Source: Bacteroidales bacterium
Lineage (GTDB): Bacteria > Bacteroidota > Bacteroidia > Bacteroidales > P3
DNA length: 64,000 nucleotides
Assembly: GCA_017480225.1 (NCBI GenBank)
Contig: JAFVBB010000010.1
Coordinates: 1 to 64,000 of the forward strand
Reading direction: 5' to 3'
In this document: positions 50,521-59,444 of the stretch, piece by piece
Layout: each line of letters opens with the position of its first letter
Position numbering within the stretch: position 1 is the stretch's first letter
Translations under genes and position numbers: made by a program
The notes under the pieces: generated by a model
Databases searched by the model: none
Seen by the model: only the letters and a program-made list of their open reading frames with translations
Told to the model about the DNA's origin: nothing

Positions 50521-51975
50521 ATGATGTACATTGCTATTGGTTTGGCTGTGATAGCCATAGGCGCAATGCTGGGATGGCTGCATACAAGAAACCAGCTGAC
50601 CCGGCTCGACGAGAAGATACTTGCCAACAATGCAGAAATAACTCGACGAGCGGAGACGGAGTCTATCCTCACTAAAAAAATGGAAGAACTTCGCTCCGAG
50701 AATAGCCAGTTGCTAACCGATGCAAGCAGCCGCGACAAAGAACTGGACATGTTGCGGACAAGGATTGAGGAAGCCAAGACCAACCAAGAATTGCTACAAC
50801 AGCGGATCGACACCATTAATGAAGAAAAAGCAAACATCCTTGCGTCGGCAGAGTCCATGCGCAACGAATTGCGGTTGCTTCACGAGCAGGCACTTAAAGA
50901 CGACAGGCAGAGAAATGAAGCATTCGAGCGCCAGCTTCAAACCGTAAGGGAACAACTAAAGAATGAGACCAGACAACTTTTGGAGCAGCGTGCTGATGCC
51001 CTAGGCCGCAGCAATAATGAGCAGATGAGCGGTGTTGTAAATCCTCTGAAAGAACAACTTGCCGCCATGCAACAGCAGGTTAATGAAAGTCTCAAGACCA
51101 CAACAGAAAACCGTGCATCGATTGAGAAAGCCATTGAAATGCTGGTGAAACGTACCGAAGCCATGGCGAGTGAGGCCAACAATCTAGCCCGTGCACTTAA
51201 GAATGAAAGCAAGACGCAGGGTAATTGGGGTGAGATGGTACTCGACACAATCCTGCAAAATTCCGGTCTTGAGAAAGGCGTGCACTACGAAACACAACTC
51301 ACAATACGTGACGAACAGGGCCATGCCATCAGTAACGACGACACCGGAAGAAGGATGATTCCTGATGTGATTGTACATTATCCCGACGACAAGGACATCA
51401 TTATTGACTCGAAAACATCACTTACATCCTATCTGGACTATTGCAATGCAAACTCCGACGAGGAACGACTGCAAGCCGCCAAGCAACATCTCATTAGCCT
51501 GCGCAGACATGTGCAGGAGTTGAAGACAAAAAACTATGCCGCCTACATTAAGCCGCCACATCAATCACTGCACTACATGATTATGTTTGTGCCGAATGAG
51601 GGAGCCCTGCAACTGGCTTTGCAAGAAGACTCATCGCTTTGGCACGAGGCATTCGAAAGCGGAATTTGCATCACATCGGAGCAGAACTTGATAGTGTTGC
51701 TCCGCATGATTAAAATCGCATGGACACAAGTTCAACAGTTTCAGAATCAGAAAGAGATAATGGCACAGGCGCAAACCTTGCTCGACAGGGTGCTCCGATT
51801 CACCGAGCGCTTTGAGAAAGTAAGCGCAGGCATTGACCGCATCCGAAAAGACTACGATGATGCCAAACTGGCTTTCGACGGCAGACAAGGGATACTTGGT
51901 GCCGCCAAGGCAATGGAGCGCCTCGGAGCAAAAAGTAGCCAACAACGACTTCTGCCCGACCCGGTTGATGAATAG
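50521..51975 (+). CDS. rmuC: DNA recombination protein RmuC
   Basis: The 484-residue protein has an N-terminal membrane anchor (about 1-20), a long coiled coil (about 25-190) and a nuclease-like RmuC domain with QGNWGEMVLDTILQNSGLEKGVHY and IPDVIVHYPDDKDIIIDSKTSL. RmuC limits DNA inversions and rearrangements in E. coli. The gene starts 3 bp after folE. Two adjacent ATGs are possible starts. Confidence 0.95.
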   Translation: MMYIAIGLAVIAIGAMLGWLHTRNQLTRLDEKILANNAEITRRAETESILTKKMEELRSENSQLLTDASSRDKELDMLRTRIEEAKTNQELLQQRIDTINEEKANILASAESMRNELRLLHEQALKDDRQRNEAFERQLQTVREQLKNETRQLLEQRADALGRSNNEQMSGVVNPLKEQLAAMQQQVNESLKTTTENRASIEKAIEMLVKRTEAMASEANNLARALKNESKTQGNWGEMVLDTILQNSGLEKGVHYETQLTIRDEQGHAISNDDTGRRMIPDVIVHYPDDKDIIIDSKTSLTSYLDYCNANSDEERLQAAKQHLISLRRHVQELKTKNYAAYIKPPHQSLHYMIMFVPNEGALQLALQEDSSLWHEAFESGICITSEQNLIVLLRMIKIAWTQVQQFQNQKEIMAQAQTLLDRVLRFTERFEKVSAGIDRIRKDYDDAKLAFDGRQGILGAAKAMERLGAKSSQQRLLPDPVDE

Positions 51976-51991
51976 ATAATAAAACGCGACG

Positions 51992-52639
51992 ATGAAAAAA
52001 ACTTTGGCCATAATCATTGCAATGATGCCGCTCTTGGCTGCCACTGCCCAGATTTCCCACAGTCCTCAAGGTAATACGGACGAAAAAGCCGAGGTCGTGT
52101 TGAAACACGCAGCTGCGCAGTTTGACAACAATGTTGTTTTCTCCTTGAAAGCCACCATGGTGGACGCAGAAAAAAAAACAGTCGCCGAACATTCCGCCCA
52201 AGTGTTTTACAACAAAGGGCGATACAGACTCACAATGCCTGAACTGGAGGTAATCAGCAATGGCAAGACCGTGTGGCAATGGAATCGACAAGCATCGGAG
52301 GTAATTGTTAGTGACGTCGGCACCGACGACATCGACCCGCTCAACCCAGGACAGTTGCTGGCAGGATATTCTCAGGCTTTCCGTGCAAAGTATATTCGAA
52401 CCGAAAATGACGGTACCGCCATTATCGACCTTCAGCCACGCTCGGCACGCCAGTTCCACAAAATACGGCTAATGATTGATGAGAAAAGTGGACATCTTCG
52501 CCGCATGGAGGTTCACCGATATGACGGCAGCCGCGAGTTGTACACAATAATTGGTTTTAAGAAAACAAATACGCCCGACAGAGTCTTCACTTTCGACCCT
52601 ACACAACATCGCGGCGTAGAAGTTATTGACATGCGATGA
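51992..52639 (+). CDS. LolA-like outer-membrane lipoprotein carrier
   Basis: The 215-residue periplasmic protein has a signal peptide (1-20) and a LolA-type beta-barrel half: FSLKATMVDAEKKTVAEHSAQVFYNKGRYRLTMPELEVISNGKTVWQWNRQASEVIV, then the ARQFHKIRLMIDEKSGHLRRMEV strand pair. It likely shuttles lipoproteins or lipids to the outer membrane. It overlaps tsaB by ATGA. No LolC/D/E is adjacent. Confidence 0.88.
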   Translation: MKKTLAIIIAMMPLLAATAQISHSPQGNTDEKAEVVLKHAAAQFDNNVVFSLKATMVDAEKKTVAEHSAQVFYNKGRYRLTMPELEVISNGKTVWQWNRQASEVIVSDVGTDDIDPLNPGQLLAGYSQAFRAKYIRTENDGTAIIDLQPRSARQFHKIRLMIDEKSGHLRRMEVHRYDGSRELYTIIGFKKTNTPDRVFTFDPTQHRGVEVIDMR

Positions 52640-53331
52640 AGATATTACTGATAGAGACCGCCACTCAAGTCTGCTCGGCTGCAATTGCAGAGGATGGAAC
52701 CATCGTTGCGTCACGACGCAGCGAGCAACCAAATGCCCACTCCACACGCCTGCCCTTGTTTGTCAAAGAACTGATTGCTGGTAGTGTCGACGCAGTATGC
52801 GTCAGCTCCGGTCCGGGCAGTTACACCGGACTGCGCATTGGTGTAAGCACTGCAAAAGGGATATGCTATGCCCTGGGCAAACCACTTGTGGCAGTGCCTA
52901 CCCTGCTCTCCATGGCACGGCTTTTTTATCGACAACACCCCGGATATGACGGGTTGGTATGCCCTATGATTGACGCCAGGCGCATGGAATGCTACACCAT
53001 GATAGCAAATCGGGACAGCATACTGCGCGACACTGCGGCCGACATCATCACAGAGGGGTTCTACGACAGTTGGCTTGACAACTCGGCAGTGACGTTTATT
53101 GGCGACGGTGCCGAAAAGACCCGTCCCCTGCTGTCGTCTCATCCCAATGCACACTACGACAACAGCTTCGTTGTTGACGCAGAAGGAATGCTAGAAACTG
53201 CAATCCAATACTTGCACGACAGTAAGGTTGAAGATGTGGCCTACTTTGAACCATTCTACCTAAAGGACTTCGTGGCAAAAAAAAGCGTGGTGCACGGCCT
53301 GCGTCCAAACACTGAGACCGATGGCGAATAG
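52636..53331 (+). CDS. tsaB: tRNA threonylcarbamoyladenosine biosynthesis protein TsaB
   Basis: The 231-residue ASKHA-fold protein partners TsaD in t6A37 modification of ANN-decoding tRNAs. The start MKILLIETATQVCSAAIAED and the motif SSGPGSYTGLRIGVSTAKGICYAL are diagnostic; the C-terminal domain is present. Its ATG overlaps the LolA-like stop. Confidence 0.95.
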   Translation: MKILLIETATQVCSAAIAEDGTIVASRRSEQPNAHSTRLPLFVKELIAGSVDAVCVSSGPGSYTGLRIGVSTAKGICYALGKPLVAVPTLLSMARLFYRQHPGYDGLVCPMIDARRMECYTMIANRDSILRDTAADIITEGFYDSWLDNSAVTFIGDGAEKTRPLLSSHPNAHYDNSFVVDAEGMLETAIQYLHDSKVEDVAYFEPFYLKDFVAKKSVVHGLRPNTETDGE

Positions 53332-53346
53332 CGAAAAAACAGACAC

Positions 53347-54432
53347 ATGTTGAGATTTGTCGGCAAAAAGATGCTCTACGGCCTGCTTGTATTGCTGGGG
53401 GTTGTCACTCTGGTTTTCTTCCTGTTCAACATCTTGCCAGGCGACCCGGCAAGGATGATGCTTGGCCAGCGGGCAGATGCCGAGAGCATTGCGATGATTA
53501 ACCGCGACCTTGGTCGCGACCGTCCTGTCGGCGAGCAGTTCCTCAACTACATCAACGACCTTCTGCCAATTTCCATTCACAACAACCAAGACTCCGCCAG
53601 CCACTTTTACCTCGACCCGGAAAAATACTCACCCTACACAACACTGCTCCGACTGGGCCATACATCTTTGGTACTGAAGGCGCCATACCTTCGGCGATCA
53701 TACCAAAGCCAACGCAAAGTGAGCGACATAATAGCCTCGGCGTTCCCACAAACAGCCCTGCTGGCTTTGGTGTCCATGATACTGGCCTTGCTTGGTGGCG
53801 TTACGCTGGGTGTAGTGTCTGCATTGCATAAAGACACTTGGGTCGACCGCGTGATCCTCGTGGTCAGCACACTCGGCATGTCGCTTCCCTCGTTTTTTGC
53901 CGCCATCATCATTGCCTGGCTGTTTGCCTATGTGCTTGCCGACGTTACACACCTCAACATGTTCGGAAATCTTTATTCTGTCGACGATTACGGACGCGGG
54001 GAATACCTTGACCTCAAGAATCTCATCCTTCCAGCCATCACACTTGGCATCCGGCCGCTGGCGACGCTCACCCAGTTGACCAAAAACTCCATGCTCGACG
54101 CGCTCTCACAGGATTATATTCGCACCGCACGCGCCAAAGGACTGTCACGCACCCGCGTGGTAGTGCGTCATGCGTTGCGCAACGCCATGAACCCCGTTGT
54201 CACCTCTGCATCCGGATGGCTGGCTTCGCTGCTTGCAGGTGCGGTGTTTGTGGAATACGTTTTCGACTGGAAAGGGATGGGAGTTGTAATTGTCGACGGA
54301 TTGGAAAAGTACGACTTCCCAGTGGTTATGGGTACCATACTTTTCATCTGTGTGCTTTTAGTGGCAATCAATATCCTGACAGACATCGTCTATGGTCTTC
54401 TTGACCCTCGGGTTAAAGACATTCAACAATAA
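53347..54432 (+). CDS. DppB/OppB-type ABC transporter permease
   Basis: The 361-residue membrane protein has six helices and the binding-protein-dependent transport signature DYIRTARAKGLSRTRVVVRHALRNAMNPV near residue 255-285, plus the N-terminal FFLFNILPGDPARMMLG of the DppB group. The partner permease, ATPases and binding protein are not adjacent. It presumably imports oligopeptides, consistent with the M3 peptidase 7 bp downstream; with no partner genes visible this is an inference. Confidence 0.9.
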   Translation: MLRFVGKKMLYGLLVLLGVVTLVFFLFNILPGDPARMMLGQRADAESIAMINRDLGRDRPVGEQFLNYINDLLPISIHNNQDSASHFYLDPEKYSPYTTLLRLGHTSLVLKAPYLRRSYQSQRKVSDIIASAFPQTALLALVSMILALLGGVTLGVVSALHKDTWVDRVILVVSTLGMSLPSFFAAIIIAWLFAYVLADVTHLNMFGNLYSVDDYGRGEYLDLKNLILPAITLGIRPLATLTQLTKNSMLDALSQDYIRTARAKGLSRTRVVVRHALRNAMNPVVTSASGWLASLLAGAVFVEYVFDWKGMGVVIVDGLEKYDFPVVMGTILFICVLLVAINILTDIVYGLLDPRVKDIQQ

Positions 54433-54439
54433 CAACAAC

Positions 54440-56497
54440 ATGAACCCTTTGCTTGAGAACTGGGATTTGCCCCCATTTGACAGAATGCAGATATCCGACT
54501 ACGAGCCTGCACTCTCTGCCGCAATCGACGAGGCAGAGCGCAACGTGGAGGCAATTGCGACCAATACAGACAGCCCCACTTTTGAGAACACTGTGGAGGC
54601 TCTGGAGAATGTGTCCTCGCGGATTGACCGCATCAGTGCCGTAATGTTCAACCTCAATGAGTGCTGCACCAGCGACGAGCTGCAGAATGTTGTTGAAAGA
54701 ATGGATCCAATGCTAACGCGCTTCAGCCTGAAGGTGTCCACCGACCGCCGCCTTTACGAGCGCACCCGCCAGGTCGCCAACCTCCACCCTGTCGGCAGCC
54801 TTGACGTAGAGCAGCAAACATTGCTCGAGCGCACCTTGCGCTCATTCATTCGCCACGGGGTGGCACTGGAGGAAGAGGCTCGCAACGAATATTTGCGCAA
54901 CGAGGAGGAGCTCAGCACGCTGAAACTGCGATTTTCACAGAATGCACTGGCCGACACCAACAACTGGACTCTGCACCTCACCGCTGAGGAAGACCTGGCC
55001 GGGCTTCCCGAATCGGTGCGCGAGGCTGCCCACGACGAGGCTGCGGCACGTGGACTGAGCGGATGGATCTTTACTCTGGCACAGCCTAGCTACGGCCCAT
55101 TTATGACCTACAGTGCCAGACGCGACCTTCGGGAGAAGATGTACAGGGCCTACGGTTCGGTTGGCGGACGCGGCAACGAACACGACAACAACGCCGTCAT
55201 TGCACGCATTGTAGAGTTGCGCTCGCGACAAGCCAGGCTGCTGGGATACGACACCTACTGCGACTACGTACTCGAGGACCGAATGGCAGGCTCGCTTGCC
55301 AACCTGCGACTATTCATGCAGCGGCTGCATAGGCCTGTGCTTCCGGCAGCAAAGCGCGACCTCGATGAGGTGATGGCCGAGGCCGCCCACGATTTGCGGC
55401 ACGAGACCTTTATGCCATGGGACTTCAGTTACTATGCCGAGCGGCAGAAACAGCGGCTTTTCAGTTTCGACAGCGAACTTCTGCGACCCTACTTCCGCTT
55501 GGAGAACGTCCGCGACGGCATATTCAACCTCTACAACCGACTCTACGGCCTGCGCTTTGAGCGCGATGCCTCCGCACCTGTCTATCACCCCGATGTCGAG
55601 GTGTTCCGTGTGACCGACAGCTGCCGTTTCATCGGTATGCTCTACCTCGACATGTTTCCACGCAGTTCAAAACGCAGCGGGGCATGGATGACCGAGTTCC
55701 GCGGACAGCATGGCAACGTGCGGCCGCTGATACAGGTTGTATGCAACTTCAGCAAACCTACAGCCAGCACGCCCTCGTTGCTGCGTTTCAGCGAGGTGGA
55801 AACATTCATGCACGAAATGGGGCACGCCATGCACGGCCTGTTGAGCCAGGTGAGGTACGAGAGCCTGGGCGGAACCAACGTGAAGCGCGACTTTGTAGAA
55901 TTGCCATCCCAACTGATGGAGAACTGGTGCTATGAGCCCGAATTCCTCGACACCTTCGCACGCCATTGGAAGACCGGAGAACAGCTGCCGCACCACTATG
56001 TGGATAACATCCGCCGCGCACAGAACCATCTGGCCGCCTGGCTTTGCCTGCGGCAGCTCAACCTTGGCATGACCGACATAGCCTTCCACACTGCGGAAAG
56101 GGTCGACCGTGCCGAAAAGGTGGAGGCCGACGCCATGACCAACCTTCTTCCCCGCGTCGACGGATGCTGCACGGCCACCAACTTCAACCACATCTTCAGC
56201 GGCGGATACGCCAGCGGCTACTACGGCTACAAGTGGGCGGAAACCCTTGAGGCCGATATCTTCGGCCGGTTCAAGGCCGACGGCATCTTCAACACCGCCA
56301 CCGCAGCCAGTTTCCGTCGCTGCATCCTCGAGCGCGGGGGCACCGAACATCCGGCCGTGCTCTTCCGCAACTTCATGGGGCGCGACCCCGACCCCGACGC
56401 CCTGCTGCGCCGCATGGGGATAGAACCCAATGCCGACGTCGTAAAGGCACAAGAAACGGGCGATACATCCTCAAAGGATGGAATGGCCTTGAACTGA
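54440..56497 (+). CDS. M3-family zinc metallopeptidase (oligopeptidase A / Dcp type)
   Basis: The 685-residue cytosolic peptidase has the zinc motif HEMGH at 458-462 followed by the downstream Glu ligand region ESLGGTNVKRDFVELPSQLMENW, and the C-terminal Tyr/His-rich FNHIFSGGYASGYYGYKWAE that binds substrate. It has no signal peptide and so would degrade imported peptides. ATG 54440 (MNPLLENWDLPPFD) is the usual start; the longer reading overlaps the permease gene. Confidence 0.95.
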   Translation: MNPLLENWDLPPFDRMQISDYEPALSAAIDEAERNVEAIATNTDSPTFENTVEALENVSSRIDRISAVMFNLNECCTSDELQNVVERMDPMLTRFSLKVSTDRRLYERTRQVANLHPVGSLDVEQQTLLERTLRSFIRHGVALEEEARNEYLRNEEELSTLKLRFSQNALADTNNWTLHLTAEEDLAGLPESVREAAHDEAAARGLSGWIFTLAQPSYGPFMTYSARRDLREKMYRAYGSVGGRGNEHDNNAVIARIVELRSRQARLLGYDTYCDYVLEDRMAGSLANLRLFMQRLHRPVLPAAKRDLDEVMAEAAHDLRHETFMPWDFSYYAERQKQRLFSFDSELLRPYFRLENVRDGIFNLYNRLYGLRFERDASAPVYHPDVEVFRVTDSCRFIGMLYLDMFPRSSKRSGAWMTEFRGQHGNVRPLIQVVCNFSKPTASTPSLLRFSEVETFMHEMGHAMHGLLSQVRYESLGGTNVKRDFVELPSQLMENWCYEPEFLDTFARHWKTGEQLPHHYVDNIRRAQNHLAAWLCLRQLNLGMTDIAFHTAERVDRAEKVEADAMTNLLPRVDGCCTATNFNHIFSGGYASGYYGYKWAETLEADIFGRFKADGIFNTATAASFRRCILERGGTEHPAVLFRNFMGRDPDPDALLRRMGIEPNADVVKAQETGDTSSKDGMALN

Positions 56498-56558
56498 TGA
56501 TTGACACCGGCGTCACAGTGCAGGCCATTGACAACAATTAACCGACAACACTCACAAC

Positions 56559-58805
56559 ATGCAACGCAAAGACAACAACGAGACACCGGCCGCCGACGCG
56601 CAGCTGGAGAAACAGATACTGAAGATATTCGCAAACAACCCCTTCGACGCCTTCAACCACAAGCAAATCAGCACGCGCATAGGCGCTGGGAGCAAGGCCG
56701 CGCGCCAAGCCGTGATTCGCGCCATGCAGCACATGGCCGAGGAAGGAACCCTGGTCGAGGACGACCATCGCGGCAAATACCGCGTCGACCCTAAGCGCAT
56801 TGACGACCTGCTGCCCAAGAACTACCTGGAGGGCACCATCGACATGAAACAGGGCGGCAAGGCCTACGTCATACCCAACGAGGAGGGGCGCGAGGACGTG
56901 CAGATAGCGCCCAACAACACCGGCCACGCCCTGCACGGCGACACCGTGCGCGTGCTCATGTTCCCACAGCGCAAGATGCACCGCCCCGAAGGCCGCGTGG
57001 TAGAGATAACACACCGCGCCAAGACCCGCTTCGTGGGCGTCATTCAGCGGCAGGAGCGCTTCGCCTTCATGGTGAGCGACAGCCGCACCATGCAGGTGGA
57101 CATCTTCATACACAACGACGACCTGGGAGGCGCCGAAGACGGCGAGAAGGTGCTGGTCGAGATGACCGACTGGCCCGAGCGCATGAACAACCCCGTGGGG
57201 CGCGTGGTGAAACGGCTGGGACGCCCGGGCGACAACAACGTAGAGATGCAATCCATCCTGGCCGAATACGACTTCCCGCTCGACTTCCCGCCAGAGGCCG
57301 AGGCCGAGGCCGGACGGCTGCGCAGGCCCACAGCCAAGGAGACCGCCTCGCGACGCGACTTCCGCGACGTCATGACCTTCACCATCGACCCTGCCGACGC
57401 CAAGGACTTCGACGACGCCCTCTCGCTGCGCAGGCTCGACAGCGGCAGGCTTGAGGTGGGGGTGCACATAGCCGACGTGAGCCACTACGTCAGGCCAGGC
57501 TCGGCCATCGACCGCGAAGCCTACACCAGGGGCACAAGCGTCTACCTCGTGGACCGCACCATCCCCATGCTGCCCGAGAAACTCTGCAACGAACTCTGCT
57601 CGCTGCGCCAGGACGAGGACAAGCTCTGCTTCAGCGTGGTCATGCAGATGGACGCCAAAGGCAAGGTGCACGACACATGGATCGGCAAGACCGTGATCCG
57701 AAGCAACAGCCGCATGGCCTATGAAGAGGCGCAGGCTGTCATAGAAAGCGGCCAAGCCGACAACGAGGTGCAACAGGCCATCCTCGACCTCCACTCGCTG
57801 GCGCAGCGCCTGCGTGCGGCGCGCTACAAGAACGGAGCCATCAACTTCGAAAGCCAGGAAGTGAAGTTCATACTCGACGACAACGCGCGCCCTACCGGCG
57901 TCTACATCAAGGAAAGCAAGGAGGCCAACTGGCTGATAGAGGAGTTCATGCTGCTGGCCAACAGGCTGGTGGCCGAGCGTGTGGGCAAAGCTGCGCGCGG
58001 AGCCAAAAAAACATTCGTCTACCGCGTGCACGACGAGCCCAACCCCGAGAAGCTCAACACCTTCGTCGAGCTGGTGGGCAAACTGGGCTTCAGTATGCGC
58101 ACCTCGAGCCGCAAAGCGCTGGCCGAAAGCTACAACACCCTTTTCCGCGACGTGGCAGGGCGCGGCGAGGAGCACATGGTCGACGCCATAGCCATACGCA
58201 CCATGAGCAAAGCCTTCTACAGCACTGATAACATTGGCCACTACGGCCTCGGCTTCGCCTACTACACACACTTCACCTCGCCCATACGCCGCTACCCCGA
58301 CCTCATGGTGCACCGTCTGCTCGAAGCCTACATGGATGGTCAGCCCTCGGTCAACGCCGACGAATACGAGGACTACTGCCGCCACTGCTCGGCCATGGAG
58401 AAACGCGCCTCCGACGCCGAGCGCGCCAGCGTGAAGTACAAGCAGGCCGAGTTCCTGGCCGACAAGCTGGGGCAGGTCTTCCCCGCCCTCATCAGCGGCG
58501 TGAGCAAATGGGGCATCTACGCCGAGATAGAAGGCAACAAATGCGAGGGCATGATACCCATCGGCTCGCTCAAGGACGACTACTACATGCTCGACGAGGA
58601 CAACTACCAGGTCATCGGCCGTCGCACCGGGCGCACCTACAAGCTGGGCTACCCAGTGCAAATCCGCGTGAAGCGCGTGGACATGCTGAAGAAACAGATA
58701 GACTTCGAGATGGTCGACCCCGAGACCGAGCAGCCCCAGCCCGACCCGAAAAACGCACGCCGTCAGCAGAAACGCGGCGCCAAAAACCGCCAAAACAAAC
58801 GCTGA
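56559..58805 (+). CDS. rnr: ribonuclease R
   Basis: The 748-residue 3'-5' exoribonuclease degrades structured RNA. It has an N-terminal helix-turn-helix-like region and cold-shock domains (about 20-230), the RNB catalytic domain with DPADAKDFDDALSLRRL and HIADVSHYV, later GLGFAYYTHFTSPIRRYPDLMVHR, and a C-terminal S1 domain (about 640-720) with a basic tail. Palindrome copy 4 begins 14 bp after its stop; no other terminator is seen, so that palindrome would sit at the 3' end of this mRNA. Confidence 0.97.
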   Translation: MQRKDNNETPAADAQLEKQILKIFANNPFDAFNHKQISTRIGAGSKAARQAVIRAMQHMAEEGTLVEDDHRGKYRVDPKRIDDLLPKNYLEGTIDMKQGGKAYVIPNEEGREDVQIAPNNTGHALHGDTVRVLMFPQRKMHRPEGRVVEITHRAKTRFVGVIQRQERFAFMVSDSRTMQVDIFIHNDDLGGAEDGEKVLVEMTDWPERMNNPVGRVVKRLGRPGDNNVEMQSILAEYDFPLDFPPEAEAEAGRLRRPTAKETASRRDFRDVMTFTIDPADAKDFDDALSLRRLDSGRLEVGVHIADVSHYVRPGSAIDREAYTRGTSVYLVDRTIPMLPEKLCNELCSLRQDEDKLCFSVVMQMDAKGKVHDTWIGKTVIRSNSRMAYEEAQAVIESGQADNEVQQAILDLHSLAQRLRAARYKNGAINFESQEVKFILDDNARPTGVYIKESKEANWLIEEFMLLANRLVAERVGKAARGAKKTFVYRVHDEPNPEKLNTFVELVGKLGFSMRTSSRKALAESYNTLFRDVAGRGEEHMVDAIAIRTMSKAFYSTDNIGHYGLGFAYYTHFTSPIRRYPDLMVHRLLEAYMDGQPSVNADEYEDYCRHCSAMEKRASDAERASVKYKQAEFLADKLGQVFPALISGVSKWGIYAEIEGNKCEGMIPIGSLKDDYYMLDEDNYQVIGRRTGRTYKLGYPVQIRVKRVDMLKKQIDFEMVDPETEQPQPDPKNARRQQKRGAKNRQNKR

Positions 58806-58818
58806 CGCCGCCCCAGGG

Positions 58819-58921
58819 CCGTCTGTTCTTCGATTGTTCTCCGATTGTTCTTCGATTGTTCTTCGATTATAAATCGAAGAACAATCGAAGAACAATCGGA
58901 GAACAATCGAAGAACAGACGG
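58819..58921. repeat. 103-bp palindromic element, copy 4
   Basis: Perfect 49-bp arms 58819-58867 and 58873-58921 with loop TATAA. It follows the rnr stop by 14 bp and is convergent with the tRNA-Pro gene downstream. Confidence 0.97.
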
Positions 58922-59165
58922 TCTTGATATGGATCTGACACCTTGTTGATGCTGAGAATGAGTGACTTACAAGCACAACAGACACGAAGGAACCCCATTC
59001 GCAACTGAATATCAATGTTTTGCAACGCCATTTGCGGGGTGCAAATTCTGCAAAATGGACGAGTAATGCCTTTCTGGCAACAATGGCGTTGAATCCAAAA
59101 AATGACACAACGTCGGCAAAGAATGCATTGGAAGAATAAGTAAAGACAACTGATAAAAAAAATTG

Positions 59166-59239
59166 TCGGGGTGAAAAGACTCGAACTTTCGACCCCTTGC
59201 ACCCCATGCAAGTGCGCTAGCCAACTGCGCCACACCCCG
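59166..59239 (-). tRNA. tRNA-Pro (anticodon GGG)
   Basis: Acceptor CGGGGTG/CACCCCG with discriminator A, D-stem GCGC/GCGC, anticodon stem CTTGC/GCAAG around ATGGGGT (anticodon GGG) and a T-arm containing TTCGAGT. CCA is not encoded. Confidence 0.94.
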
Positions 59240-59274
59240 AACAATCTTGGTGATTTCCCTTTCGAAATCGGGTG

Positions 59275-59306
59275 CAAAAGTACTACTTTTCCGCAATCTG
59301 AACAAA
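59275..59306 (-). promoter_or_regulatory. promoter of tRNA-Pro
   Basis: TTTG (59306-59303) and TACTTTTG (59282-59275) on the minus strand, 20 bp apart. Confidence 0.75.
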
Positions 59307-59383
59307 TATTTTTTTCACTTTGACGGCATCAGTGCACTTATAAAGCACACTCTCAAATAATTAGGTACGCCGATTTTTTCAGC

Positions 59384-59422
59384 AAAAAGTCACTGCCACA
59401 GTGCATAAACACATCTGTGGCA
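59384..59422 (-). terminator. terminator of the lon/PorE-like transcript
   Basis: TGCCACAG/CTGTGGCA stem (59422-59415 with 59401-59394) with a 13-nt loop, followed after five bases by a run of Ts on the minus strand. The U-run is not directly against the stem, so efficiency is uncertain. Confidence 0.6.
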
Positions 59423-59444
59423 GGGCTTTCAAAGCTTTTTTTGA

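Noticed and set aside
56538-59207. Very long antisense open frame opposite rnr (also 15295-17694 opposite the GT117 gene and 24294-26339 opposite mmdA)
   Set aside because: These are mirror frames of GC-rich genes: Val/Leu/His/Ala-rich, with no domain, while the sense frames are clear conserved proteins.
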